Part shown: positions 18,952-27,494 of the stretch, in pieces
How positions within the stretch are numbered: position 1 is the first letter of the stretch
How the letters are laid out: every line of letters starts with the position of its first letter
Assembly (NCBI RefSeq): GCF_000718515.1
Contig: NZ_JNZS01000023.1
Span: 1 to 64,000, forward strand
Direction: 5' to 3'
Source of the DNA: Micromonospora parva
GTDB lineage: Bacteria > Actinomycetota > Actinomycetes > Mycobacteriales > Micromonosporaceae
DNA: 64,000 nucleotides
Notes under the pieces: model-generated
Told to the model about the DNA's origin: nothing
Databases searched by the model: none
The model's input: only the letters and a program-made list of their open reading frames with translations
Program-made: the position numbers and the translations under genes

Positions 18952-19575
18952 ATGACTGAACCTCCTCGCCCTCCCGGTTCGGGTGAGCCCGGCAACTACC
19001 CGCCGGAGCCGACCTCCCCGGGCCCGTTCCCGTCGGCCGAGCCGCCCACCGCACCACTGTCGGGCGCACCCGGCCCGGCCGGCTATCCCCCGGCCGGTGG
19101 CTATCCGCCTCCCACCGGTGACCAACCGACGTCAGGTGGCTACCCTCCGGCAGGCGGCTACCCCCCGCCCGGGGGCTACCCGCCCGGCGGCTATCCGGCC
19201 GGTGGGGCCTACGGCAGCCCCGGCGGCGGCTACGCCACCAACGAGGACAAGACCTGGGCGTTGGTCGCCCACTTCGGCGGCGCGCTCGGCGCGCTGATCA
19301 GCTTCGGTCCGCTGGGCTTCGTCGCCCCGCTCATCGCCTACCTGGCCCGTGGCCAGCAGTCGCCGACCGTCCGGGCGCACGCCCTCGCCGCCCTGAACTT
19401 CCAGATCCTCTGGTCGATCATCGCGTTCGTGCTGCTCTTCGTGAGCTGGTGCCTGCTCTTCCTGCCCAGCATCGCCGTCGTGGTGATCCAGATCCTGTTC
19501 GGGATCATCGCCGGCGTGAAGGCCAACGAGGGCACCCCGTACCGCTACCCGATGACCGCCAACTTCATCAAGTGA
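18952..19575 (+). CDS. DUF4870 membrane protein with Pro/Gly/Tyr-rich N-terminus
   Basis: A 207-residue protein. Residues 1-95 are a disordered Pro/Gly/Tyr tract with about six GGYPP-type repeats. The rest is the DUF4870 (Tic20-like) domain with three hydrophobic segments (HFGGALGALISFGPLGFVAPLIAYLA, ILWSIIAFVLLFVSWCLLFL, IAVVVIQILFGIIAGVKA) and the conserved VRAHALAALNFQ and YRYP motifs. The function is unknown. Pro-rich N-termini of this kind are common on actinobacterial envelope proteins. Confidence 0.85.
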   Translation: MTEPPRPPGSGEPGNYPPEPTSPGPFPSAEPPTAPLSGAPGPAGYPPAGGYPPPTGDQPTSGGYPPAGGYPPPGGYPPGGYPAGGAYGSPGGGYATNEDKTWALVAHFGGALGALISFGPLGFVAPLIAYLARGQQSPTVRAHALAALNFQILWSIIAFVLLFVSWCLLFLPSIAVVVIQILFGIIAGVKANEGTPYRYPMTANFIK

Positions 19576-19604
19576 ACCGGGCCGGCCGCTCCCCCGGCCG
19601 GTTC
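19574..19604. terminator. imperfect hairpin between DUF4870 gene and hemW
   Basis: The arms GAACCGG-G-CCGG and CCGGCCGGTTC pair with one bulged G, starting inside the stop codon of the DUF4870 gene. The position between convergent genes suggests a shared terminator. Confidence 0.5.
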
Positions 19605-19625
19605 GGCACACCGCCCGCCCTGCGC

Positions 19626-20849
19626 TCAGGGCAGCAGATCGCGGACGACCGCGTCGGCGAGCAGTCGCCCGCGCACTGTGAGCACCGCCCGGCCGGCGGC
19701 GTACTCGTCGGCGGCCAGCAGGCCGCCGGCCAGCGCCCGCTCCGCGCCGGCCCGCCCGGCGGCGTCGAGCACCGCCAGCGGGAGACCGCTGGCCAGCCGC
19801 AGCCGCAGCATCACGTCCTCCATGTGCGCCTCGTCGACAGTGAGCACCTCCCGGGCCAGCCCGGGAGACGCACCGGCGGCCAGCCGCTGGGCGTACGCGG
19901 AGGGGTGTTTGACGTTCCACCAGCGCACCCCGCCGACGTGGCTGTGCGCCCCCGGGCCGAGGCCCCACCAGTCCGCGCCGGTCCAGTAGAGCAGGTTGTG
20001 CCGGCACCGGGCCTGGTCGCTGCGGGCCCAGTTGGAGACCTCGTACCAGGAGAACCCGGCCGCGTCGAGCGCGGCCTCCGCCGCCAGGTAGCGGTCCGCG
20101 GCCACGTCGTCACTGGGGTACGCCAGCTCGCCGCGCCGCATCCGGGCGGCGAGCCGGGTGCCGTCCTCGACGATCAGGGCGTACGCGCTGACGTGGTCCA
20201 CCCCGGCGGCGACCACCTGCTCCAGCGAGGCGGCGAAGTCCTCGGCCCGTTCCCCCGGAGTGCCGTAGATCAGGTCCAGGTTGACGTGCGCGAACCCGGC
20301 GTCGCGCGCCTCCAGGGCGGCGGCGGTGGCCCGGCCGGCGCTGTGTGTGCGGTCCAGGATCGCCAGCACCCCCGGGGAGGCGGACTGCATGCCCAGCGAG
20401 ATCCGGGTGTAGCCGGCCGCCCGCAGCAGCTTCAACGATTCCGGGGTGACCGACTCGGGGTTGGCCTCGGTGGTCACCTCGGCGTCGGCGGCCAGCCCCC
20501 AGGTGCGGTCGATCCCGTCGAGGATGCGGGCCAGGTCGTCGGCGGGGAGCAGGGTGGGCGTGCCACCACCGACGAAGACGGTGTCGACCCGGGGCGGCGG
20601 GTTGTCGCCCAGCACCCGGGCGGCGAGCGCCAGCTCGGCCAGGACGGTGTCGGCGTACCCCTCGCGGCTGGCACCGCCGCCCAGTTCGGCAGCGGTGTAG
20701 GTGTTGAAGTCGCAGTAGCCGCAGCGACTGGCGCAGAACGGCACGTGCACGTACACGCCGAAGCCGCGCGCGCCGACCGCTGCGGTGGCGGTGGCGGGCA
20801 ACGATCCGTCGACGGGGACGGTCTCACCATCTGGAAGGACGCCGGGCAT
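19626..20849 (-). CDS. hemW: radical SAM protein HemW (coproporphyrinogen dehydrogenase-like)
   Basis: A 407-residue radical-SAM protein of the HemN/HemW family. The cluster motif CASRCGYC lies near residue 37 in the context GVYVHVPFCASRCGYCDFNTY, and the SAM motif GGGTPTLL follows. It lacks the N-terminal extension of true oxygen-independent HemN and has the single cluster cysteine trio typical of HemW, the heme chaperone, so HemW is the better name. The C-terminal HemN domain is present (ARCRHNLLYWTGADWWGLGPGAHS). ATG 20849 lies 19 bp from the divergent enoyl-CoA hydratase start. Confidence 0.9.
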   Translation of the reverse strand: MPGVLPDGETVPVDGSLPATATAAVGARGFGVYVHVPFCASRCGYCDFNTYTAAELGGGASREGYADTVLAELALAARVLGDNPPPRVDTVFVGGGTPTLLPADDLARILDGIDRTWGLAADAEVTTEANPESVTPESLKLLRAAGYTRISLGMQSASPGVLAILDRTHSAGRATAAALEARDAGFAHVNLDLIYGTPGERAEDFAASLEQVVAAGVDHVSAYALIVEDGTRLAARMRRGELAYPSDDVAADRYLAAEAALDAAGFSWYEVSNWARSDQARCRHNLLYWTGADWWGLGPGAHSHVGGVRWWNVKHPSAYAQRLAAGASPGLAREVLTVDEAHMEDVMLRLRLASGLPLAVLDAAGRAGAERALAGGLLAADEYAAGRAVLTVRGRLLADAVVRDLLP

Positions 20850-20855
20850 GGCCAC

Positions 20856-20861
20856 TAGTGT
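20856..20861 (+). promoter_or_regulatory. leaderless -10 box, enoyl-CoA hydratase gene
   Basis: TAGTGT, 7 nt (GCCCGGC), then ATG 20869. The box lies within the palindrome CACTAGTG (20853-20860) between divergent starts; flanking GCCGGGCA (20841-20848) and TGCCCGGC (20861-20868) form an outer inverted repeat. Confidence 0.55.
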
Positions 20862-20868
20862 GCCCGGC

Positions 20869-21657
20869 ATGACTTCTCCCGACGTCCTCGTGCGGGTCGC
20901 CACGGCCCGTGGGGTGACCACCCTCACCCTGGACAGCCCACACAACCGCAACGCGCTCTCCACCGCCCTGATGACCCAGTTGCTGGCCGGGCTGGCGGAC
21001 GCGGTGGCCGACGAGGCGGTCCGAGCGGTAGTGCTCGACCACACCGGCCCGGTTTTCTGCTCCGGGGCGGACCTGAAGGAAACCGCCATGGCGTACGCCA
21101 GCGGGACGGTTCCGGCCGGCATGTTGGGTGATGTGCTCGCCGCGGTCTGGGAGTGCCCGAAGCCCGTGCTGGCTCGGGTGGCCGGGCCGGCGCGGGCCGG
21201 TGGCCTCGGCCTGATCGCCGCCGCCGACCTGGCCGTCTGCGCCGACGAGGCGACGTTCGCGTTCACCGAGGTCCGCATCGGGGTGATCCCGGCGGTGATC
21301 TCGGCGACCGTGCTGCCCCGGCTGCACCCCCGCGCCGCCGCCGAGCTGTACCTGACCGGCGACACCTTCGACGGTCGCCGGGCCGCCGAGATCGGCCTGG
21401 TCACGGCGTCGGTTCCGGCGGACGGGCTGGACGACGCCGTGCGCGGCTACTGCGACTCGCTGGTGCGCGGCGCGCCGGGCGCGTTGGCCGGCGCGAAGGA
21501 TCTGCTGCGCCGGCCGGCCACCGCCGAGCTGCGTGCCGAACTGGCCCGGCTCTCCGCCGTCTCGACCGGTTACTTCCTGTCCGACGAGGGACGCGAGGGG
21601 GTCACCGCGTTCCGCGACAAACGTCCGGCGCGCTGGGTGCCCGCTCAGGACGACTGA
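20869..21657 (+). CDS. enoyl-CoA hydratase/isomerase family protein
   Basis: A 262-residue crotonase-fold enzyme. The oxyanion-hole blocks are HNRNALS and FCSGADLKE near the N-terminal half and PVLARVAGPARAGGLGLIAAADLAV further on. The first catalytic glutamate position of true hydratases reads A-R-A-G-G, so hydratase activity is uncertain, while FAFTEVRIGVIPAVIS keeps the second block. The substrate is unknown; acyl-CoA or leucine catabolism is typical of the class. ATG 20869 is supported by the leaderless box; ATG 20848 would overlap the hemW start. Confidence 0.88.
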   Translation: MTSPDVLVRVATARGVTTLTLDSPHNRNALSTALMTQLLAGLADAVADEAVRAVVLDHTGPVFCSGADLKETAMAYASGTVPAGMLGDVLAAVWECPKPVLARVAGPARAGGLGLIAAADLAVCADEATFAFTEVRIGVIPAVISATVLPRLHPRAAAELYLTGDTFDGRRAAEIGLVTASVPADGLDDAVRGYCDSLVRGAPGALAGAKDLLRRPATAELRAELARLSAVSTGYFLSDEGREGVTAFRDKRPARWVPAQDD

Positions 21658-21664
21658 GGGTCAG

Positions 21665-21690
21665 GGGCGCCGCCGGGAGCCGCGGCGCCC
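21665..21690. terminator. bidirectional terminator
   Basis: Perfect 9-bp stem (21665-21673 with 21682-21690), loop 8 nt, in the 42-bp gap between the convergent enoyl-CoA hydratase and SDR genes. Confidence 0.65.
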
Positions 21691-21699
21691 ATGCTCGGC

Positions 21700-22464
21700 T
21701 CACCAGGCGGTCGCGCCGCCGTCGACCGGGTAGTTCGCCCCGGTGATGTACGACGCCCGGTCCGAGGCGAGGAAGACCACCAGCTCGACGACCTCCTCGG
21801 GGCGCGCGAAGCGCTTGAGCAGCGTCTTGGCGGTGATGGCGTCCCGGGCCTCCTGGTTGTCACCGAGGTCGCGTTCGCTGGCCGGGGTGAGGGTGGGCCC
21901 GGGGCTGACCGCCACGGCGCGGATCCCGTGCGGGGCGCCTTCGAGCGCGAGCTGTCGGGTCATCCCGATGATGCCGGCGTTCGCGGCGGTGTGACCGACC
22001 ATCGGCGGCACGTGGCCGCCGATCGTCCCGGCGATGGAGGCGGCGCTGATGATGACGCCGCCGCCGCGCCGGACCAGGTGCGGCCAGGCGAACTTCGACA
22101 CGAAGTACGGAATGTCGAGTTCCCCGGTGATGGTGTAGCGCCAGTCCGCCACGGAGAAGTCGGGCATCGGGCCGAAGCGGAGCGCTGCCGCGTTGTTGTA
22201 GACCACGTCCAGTCCGCCGTAGGCGGCGGCAGCGTCGTCGACGAGCGTGCGTACCTGCTCGGGGTCGGTGAGGTCGACCGGCGCGATGCCGGTCATCTCG
22301 CCCCCGGCGCGGCGGACGAGGTCGACCGTCTTGTCGTTCGCGGCGACCTGGAGGTCGGCCCCGACGACCTTCGCGCCCTCACGGGCGAACGTCAGCGCCG
22401 CGACGCGGCCCAGACCACCCCCGGTGCCGGTGATCAGCACGACCTTGCCGTCAAGCGTTCCCAT
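21700..22464 (-). CDS. SDR-fold protein with degenerate active site
   Basis: A 254-residue SDR. The cofactor-binding motif TGTGGGLG and the terminal block ITGANYPVDGG are intact, and the serine region reads ISAASIAG. At the catalytic YxxxK position the sequence is HTAAN, so both the tyrosine and the lysine are lost; NNAG is also changed to NNAA. It may be a nonclassical SDR or a binding protein instead of a dehydrogenase. ATG 22464 is fixed by GAGGAGG 6-7 nt upstream. It stands alone. Confidence 0.88.
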   Translation of the reverse strand: MGTLDGKVVLITGTGGGLGRVAALTFAREGAKVVGADLQVAANDKTVDLVRRAGGEMTGIAPVDLTDPEQVRTLVDDAAAAYGGLDVVYNNAAALRFGPMPDFSVADWRYTITGELDIPYFVSKFAWPHLVRRGGGVIISAASIAGTIGGHVPPMVGHTAANAGIIGMTRQLALEGAPHGIRAVAVSPGPTLTPASERDLGDNQEARDAITAKTLLKRFARPEEVVELVVFLASDRASYITGANYPVDGGATAW

Positions 22465-22784
22465 GACACTCCTCCTCGTTCGGTGACCGACTCGCCCAGG
22501 TGGTGGCGGTCGGTCGGATTGACATGTCAACAGGGATAAGTCCTTGACTGGTCAATCGCTTCCCGCCATCGCGCACCCGGTGACACTCCCGACAGGCCGG
22601 CACCGGGCACGTGACAGAACCAGCGAGCAGGTGAGATCGCCACCGAAGCGGGAACGTCGCCAACCGGTACGCGACAACGGAGCCGACCCGAACCGGTCCG
22701 AGGCGCCCGAGTCGGGCCCGAACCGCTCGGACGACCCGGAGGGGGCGTGCGGGGACGTACGCTTGGCGGACTGTCGATCTGGGG
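22465..22784. other. 320-bp intergenic region
   Basis: It separates divergent genes and should hold both promoters. A TACGCT box at 22758-22763 could serve the rightward gene starting at 22785. Two imperfect copies of CCCGAACCG followed by a TC/CG-rich tail occur between about 22687 and 22735. No gene or stable hairpin stands out. Confidence 0.5.
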
Positions 22785-23645
22785 GTGTGGGTGCGAACTC
22801 GGGCAACCGTGGCGGGTGGAGTGGTGCTCATCCTCGTCGCCGTGATCGCGATCTGGCTCGTCGTACGGCAGGTCGGCGACAACCTCACGCTGCCGCTGGT
22901 GGCGCGGAAGTGCACGGTGCAGGCCGATGGTCGGGTCGCGCTGGACGCCGACCAGATGGCCAACGCGGCGACCATCGCGGCGATCGGCGCGAAGCGTGGC
23001 ATGCCCGAGCGGGCCGTCGTTGTCGCGCTCGCCACCGCGTACCAGGAGTCCGGATTGCGCAACCTCGCTGACGGCGACCGCGACTCGGTCGGCCTGTTCC
23101 AGCAGCGACCGAGCCAGGGCTGGGGCACCCCGGCGCAGATCCGCGATCCGCGCTACGCGGCCAACCGGTTCTACGCGGCCCTCAAGAAGGTGCGCGGCTG
23201 GGAGAAGATGCGCGTCACCGATGCCGCCCAGCGGGTGCAGCGCTCGGCGTTCCCCGAGGCGTACCAGAAGTGGGCCGACGACTCCGAGGTGCTCAGCCGG
23301 GCACTGCTCGGCGACGCCAGCGGCGCTGTCGCCTGCACCGTGGGGCGCACCCCGGCGATGTACGGCGCGGCTGCGGCGGCGCAGCTGACCCGCAACCTGG
23401 TGCTGGACTGGGGATTGAAGGGCACCGACCCGACCGACCCGACGGGGTTGGCGGTCACCCCGGGCGACCAACGCGACGGCTGGCGGTACGCGCACTGGCT
23501 GGTGTCACACGCCCAGGACCACGGGGTGAAGCGGGTTCGCTTCGGCGACCTGGAGTGGACCGCGCGCAACGGCTCGTGGGGCCGGGTGGACGGGCAGCAG
23601 AGCCCGGCCGGTCAGGTGGTGGCCGAGGTGTTCAACGAGGGTTGA
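22785..23645 (+). CDS. membrane-anchored lysozyme-like protein
   Basis: A 286-residue protein with one N-terminal hydrophobic anchor (VAGGVVLILVAVIAIWLVV, residues 8-26) and an extracytoplasmic remainder. The block ERAVVVALATAYQESGLRNLADGDRDSVGLFQQRPSQGWG resembles the goose-type or transglycosylase SLT core: ATAYQESGL would supply the catalytic Glu, and the D-S-V-G-L-F-Q-Q-R-P segment follows. A muralytic or peptidoglycan-binding role is therefore inferred, not proven. GTG 22785 is the first start; GTG 22791 is also possible. Two cysteines (residue 43 and about 184) could form a disulfide. Confidence 0.75.
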   Translation: MWVRTRATVAGGVVLILVAVIAIWLVVRQVGDNLTLPLVARKCTVQADGRVALDADQMANAATIAAIGAKRGMPERAVVVALATAYQESGLRNLADGDRDSVGLFQQRPSQGWGTPAQIRDPRYAANRFYAALKKVRGWEKMRVTDAAQRVQRSAFPEAYQKWADDSEVLSRALLGDASGAVACTVGRTPAMYGAAAAAQLTRNLVLDWGLKGTDPTDPTGLAVTPGDQRDGWRYAHWLVSHAQDHGVKRVRFGDLEWTARNGSWGRVDGQQSPAGQVVAEVFNEG

Positions 23646-23867
23646 CCCGACCCGGATCTCCTAACCGGCAGTGACCGCACAATCCGGCAAAATGCATTAA
23701 ACCCGGCTATTGATCGCCTTGATCTCACTCTGTGCGTTTCTCTCGCTGCGTGGGGTCCCGCTGCGACCCAATCCCCCAACACACCCTCCCCGATGCCTGG
23801 GCCACCGCGTTACGATCGGCGGCCTGTGCCAGAAAAGGTTTCACCTCATGGGGAGGGGTACGACGCG

Positions 23868-24770
23868 GTGTTCGATTACGGCGACCGGACCGGTTACGAA
23901 CCGATCAGCGACATTGACCGCAAGGAGTTCCACGAGCAGGGTTTCCTCCTGCTGCGCAACGTCCTGACCGAGGACCACCGGGCGGCGCTGGAGGCGGCGG
24001 TCGACCGCGTCTACGCGGAGGAGCAGGCGAAGGGCACCACCAAGAAGGACGGCACCCTGCACCTGCTGGGCTTCCTGGAGCGCGACGAGCTCTTCGGTGA
24101 GCTGCTGACCCACCCGATCGCCTTCCCGTACATGTGGGGGCTGGCCGGCTGGAACATCTACACCCACCACAACCACCTGGACGTCACCCCGCCGGCCGCC
24201 GAGCCGGAGAAGCCGTACTGGGGTTGGCACCAGGACGGGTACCGGCAGAACTCCGACCCGGAGACGATGGACCCGAACCTGCCCCGGCCGATGTTCTCGC
24301 TGAAGGTCGCGTACGTGCTGTCGGACCTGTCCGAGACCGGCCGTGGCGCCACCAAGGTCATCCCGGGCAGCCACCTGTGGAACTCGCTGGACCGTCCCAA
24401 GGACCTCAGCGTGCACAACCCGGACCCGGAGGGCACGGTGGAGATCACCGCCAACCCGGGCGACGCGTTCATCTTCGACCGCCGGCAGTGGCACTCGCGC
24501 TCGACGAACCTGTCGACCATCACCCGCAAGATGCTCTTCGTCGGCTACACCTACCGGTGGATCCGTCCGCTGGACGAGCTGCACCCCGACGTGAACGGCG
24601 AGTGGTACCGCAACCGCACCCCGGTGCAGCGTCAGCTGATCGGTGAGGGCACCCACACCGCCAACTACTGGGGCATCAACTGGGACGGGTACGTCGACGA
24701 CGAGATCCCGCTGCGCAAGGAGCTCAAGGAGCGCGGTCTGCTCGACCGCAGCATCCCCTGGCTGCGCTGA
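23868..24770 (+). CDS. phytanoyl-CoA dioxygenase (PhyH) family protein
   Basis: A 300-residue Fe(II)/2-oxoglutarate-dependent oxygenase of the PhyH family. The iron ligands are visible as WHQDGY (His-x-Asp) and the distal His in DRRQWHSRS, and the 2-oxoglutarate-binding Arg is probably in STITRKMLFVGY. GTG 23868 is chosen because GGGGAGGGG lies 9 nt upstream; ATG 23793 in the same frame would add 25 residues that look non-coding. The substrate is unknown; relatives act on phytanoyl-CoA, ectoine or natural products. A strong terminator follows and no pathway neighbours are evident. Confidence 0.85.
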   Translation: MFDYGDRTGYEPISDIDRKEFHEQGFLLLRNVLTEDHRAALEAAVDRVYAEEQAKGTTKKDGTLHLLGFLERDELFGELLTHPIAFPYMWGLAGWNIYTHHNHLDVTPPAAEPEKPYWGWHQDGYRQNSDPETMDPNLPRPMFSLKVAYVLSDLSETGRGATKVIPGSHLWNSLDRPKDLSVHNPDPEGTVEITANPGDAFIFDRRQWHSRSTNLSTITRKMLFVGYTYRWIRPLDELHPDVNGEWYRNRTPVQRQLIGEGTHTANYWGINWDGYVDDEIPLRKELKERGLLDRSIPWLR

Positions 24771-24785
24771 TCACCTGCGTCTGAG

Positions 24786-24817
24786 AACGGCCCCCGCCAT
24801 CGCTGGCGGGGGCCGTT
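24786..24817 (+). terminator. terminator of the PhyH gene
   Basis: Perfect 14-bp stem (24786-24799 with 24804-24817), loop TCGC, 15 nt after the stop codon. Confidence 0.85.
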
Positions 24818-24929
24818 CCCGTATCCGCTTCCGGGCCACCGGGCGCCGCGGTGTCGGTAGCGTGACGGGTAGGCAGAGCCGGGGCGCAGCGCCTGGCCGG
24901 GGCGCGGGGTGGCACAGGAGGCAGCCGCA

Positions 24930-26132
24930 GTGACGTCCGCTCCGCTCCCCCGGATCCTCCGCCGTCGCGGCGAGCCGGAATACCCGACCTTCCTGGAACT
25001 CTTCTTCGACCTGGTCTACATCTTCCTGCTCTCCCGGCTCTCCGCCAGCCTGGGCGAGGACCTCACCGTACGGAACGCGGCGCAGACCGCCGTCCTGCTG
25101 CTGGCCGCCTGGTGGGTCTGGGTGCTCACGGCGTGGCTCACCGACCTGTTCGACCCCCGACTGCCGATCATCCAGGCGACCGTCCTGCTGGTCATGCTCG
25201 GCACCCTGCTGATGGCGATCGCGACACCGCACGCCTTCGGCAGGTACGGGTGGCTCTTCGTCGCCGCGTACTTCGGCATCCACCTGGTCCGCGACGCCGT
25301 CCTGATCCCCGGCACCCGGGTCAATCGTCCGATCCAGGCCCGGAGCATCAGGGTCTTCTTCTGGTTCGGCGTGACCGTGGCGCCCTGGGTGGCCGGGGTG
25401 TTCGTGGACGGGACGGCTCGGCTGGCGCTCTGGTCGCTCGCGGTGGTGGTCGACCTCGGCTCGGCACGGTTCGGCTGGCCGACGCCGGGGCTGGGGCGCA
25501 CCGAACTCGCCAGCCAGATCTTCACCGGGGTGCACCTCTCCGAGCGGCACCGGGCGATCTTCATCGTCGCGCTCGGCGAGTTGATCCTGAGCACCGGCAT
25601 GGGGCTGGCCGGCAGCGGGTTCACCGCCGGTCAGGTGACCGCGAGCGCAGTCGCGTTCGTCAGCGCGGTCCTGCTGTTCCAGCTCTACTTCCAGCGCGTC
25701 CAGCGGATCCTGGCCCCACCGAGCGTCACGACCGTGGAGAGGGTCCGCTCCGGCACCTCCACCTCGTACACGCACCTGGTGATGGTGGCCGGGGTGGTGT
25801 TGGTCTCGACCGGCACCTCGATGGTCATCGCTCGGCCGTCCGGTCACACCCCGGTGGATGTGATGGTTGCCATCCTCGGCGGCCCGGCGCTGTTCCTGCT
25901 CGGCAGCGTGCTGTTCGATGCCGTGGTGACGGCCCGGATTCTCTGGTCCCGGGTGCTGGCGATCGTGCTGCTGGCGGGCGTGTTGCTGGGCGCGCTTGTC
26001 GCGCCCGGCGCGTTCCGGCTGCCGCCGTTGACAGTCCTGGTGGTGGCGAACCTGGTCCTGCTGCTCACCCTGGCCGGGGAAGGCCTGGCTGCACGGCGCA
26101 GACCGGCCGAGGTCACCACGGCGGCCCGATGA
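24930..26132 (+). CDS. low temperature requirement A (LtrA) family membrane protein
   Basis: A 400-residue multi-pass membrane protein of the LtrA family, whose biochemical role is unknown. It begins with the diagnostic FLELFFDLVYIFLLSRLS and contains GVHLSERHRAIFIVALGELIL, the second family signature, plus about ten or eleven hydrophobic segments. GTG 24930 is preferred over GTG 24909 because AGGAGG lies 9 nt upstream of it. It converges on a second LtrA gene 28 bp away. Confidence 0.9.
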   Translation: MTSAPLPRILRRRGEPEYPTFLELFFDLVYIFLLSRLSASLGEDLTVRNAAQTAVLLLAAWWVWVLTAWLTDLFDPRLPIIQATVLLVMLGTLLMAIATPHAFGRYGWLFVAAYFGIHLVRDAVLIPGTRVNRPIQARSIRVFFWFGVTVAPWVAGVFVDGTARLALWSLAVVVDLGSARFGWPTPGLGRTELASQIFTGVHLSERHRAIFIVALGELILSTGMGLAGSGFTAGQVTASAVAFVSAVLLFQLYFQRVQRILAPPSVTTVERVRSGTSTSYTHLVMVAGVVLVSTGTSMVIARPSGHTPVDVMVAILGGPALFLLGSVLFDAVVTARILWSRVLAIVLLAGVLLGALVAPGAFRLPPLTVLVVANLVLLLTLAGEGLAARRRPAEVTTAAR

Positions 26133-26160
26133 GAGGTCGCCCCACCGGCCGCGCGGAGTC

Positions 26161-27357
26161 TCACCCCAGCATCGGCGGCGCCGGGGTACGGGTGTGTCGT
26201 CGGGTGCTGGCCAGGTTCGCCACGGCGATCAGGGCCAGCACGATCATGGCGAGCAGGGCGACCAGGATCGGCGGCAGCACGGGCGTGGCCGGCGCCAGGC
26301 ACCCCAGCAGCACCACGCCGGCCAGCCGGGAGCGCGAGATGCGTCCGAACACGGTGAAATCGAGGAGGCCCCGGCCGAGCAGGTACAACGCGGGGCTGCC
26401 GAGGATGACAGCGGCCCACGACGGCGGGGTCTCACCCAACGGTCGATTCACCACGAGGTCGCTGGTGACCGCCGCGCCGGCGATGCCGGCCACCATGATC
26501 AGATGGGTGATCGCGGCGGACTGGGTGAACAACGCCGGGTCGGTCGACCGGACGATCGCGTCGGTCAGCAGCTCACCGGCGCGGTAGATGTAGATCCGCC
26601 ACATCAGCACCACCGTGCTGAACACCACGAGCAGCGCCCAGGCGCTCTCCAGCGTGTACTGGCTCCTGCTGAAGGTCGTCCCGGTCACGAAGATCGACAC
26701 CCCGAGCGCGATGATGACGAACTGCCGGTAGCGCTCGGCCACCCGCGCGTGGACCAGCCGCCAGTCCCGGGGTCGTGAGCGGCCGATCCGGGGTAGCGGC
26801 CAGCCGCACACCGCCCCGACGTACTCGACGACGACCGCGAGCGCCCAGATCGGCAGCTGGCCCGAGCCGCCCACGAGCGCCCCGCCGATCCATCCGACGG
26901 CGGTGATGGACTTCCAGGTCTGGATCCGGATCGTCGAACGCCGCAGGGGCCAGCCCTTCGAGACGACAACGGCGTAGTAGGCGGTGGTGCTGAGGGGAAT
27001 GATCACGAAGGTGATCGCGAAGAGCAGCGCACGATCGCCGTACGCGTCGGCCGCGGTCGCCGCCAACAGCAGACTGGCCGCCGCCACCCAGATGAGATGC
27101 CCCTGCCCTGATGGACGGCTCAGGTCGATGGTGTCCGCCGTCCACACGGTGAGCGCCCAGATCATCGTGAACGCGAGCAGCAGCACCAACGCCTCGGCGA
27201 GGCCGGTCCAGGTCAGGTCGTTGGCGAGCATGTTCGCCAGGGTGACCAGCGCGAAGACGTAGACGAGGTCGAAGAAGAGTTCCAGAAACGCCGGACGTTC
27301 CAGGTCCGGATCGGCGGGTGCCGCTGCCGTGGCGCCGCCGTCCGTTGCCATCGACAT
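26161..27357 (-). CDS. second LtrA family membrane protein
   Basis: A 398-residue paralogue of the adjacent LtrA protein. It has FLELFFDLVYVFALVTLANML at the N-terminus and HARVAERYRQFVIIALGVSIFV in place of the S-E-R-H-R...G-E signature, so the conserved acidic Glu after Leu-Gly is replaced by Val. ATG 27357 has GGAG 4-5 nt upstream; ATG 27351, two codons later, has better spacing. The tail-to-tail arrangement and divergence indicate an old duplication with inversion, or independent acquisition. Confidence 0.88.
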   Translation of the reverse strand: MSMATDGGATAAAPADPDLERPAFLELFFDLVYVFALVTLANMLANDLTWTGLAEALVLLLAFTMIWALTVWTADTIDLSRPSGQGHLIWVAAASLLLAATAADAYGDRALLFAITFVIIPLSTTAYYAVVVSKGWPLRRSTIRIQTWKSITAVGWIGGALVGGSGQLPIWALAVVVEYVGAVCGWPLPRIGRSRPRDWRLVHARVAERYRQFVIIALGVSIFVTGTTFSRSQYTLESAWALLVVFSTVVLMWRIYIYRAGELLTDAIVRSTDPALFTQSAAITHLIMVAGIAGAAVTSDLVVNRPLGETPPSWAAVILGSPALYLLGRGLLDFTVFGRISRSRLAGVVLLGCLAPATPVLPPILVALLAMIVLALIAVANLASTRRHTRTPAPPMLG

Positions 27358-27494
27358 CGCGCTCCACCCGGCCTCCACCGCACGCCCCCAAAGGGGACAA
27401 TACGGGCAACTGCTCGGGCTCGGCCCTGTCATCCGTTTCTTACCGTCCGCCGGTCACCCCGACACTGGCGTGTCGTCCCGGCGGCACGGGACGG

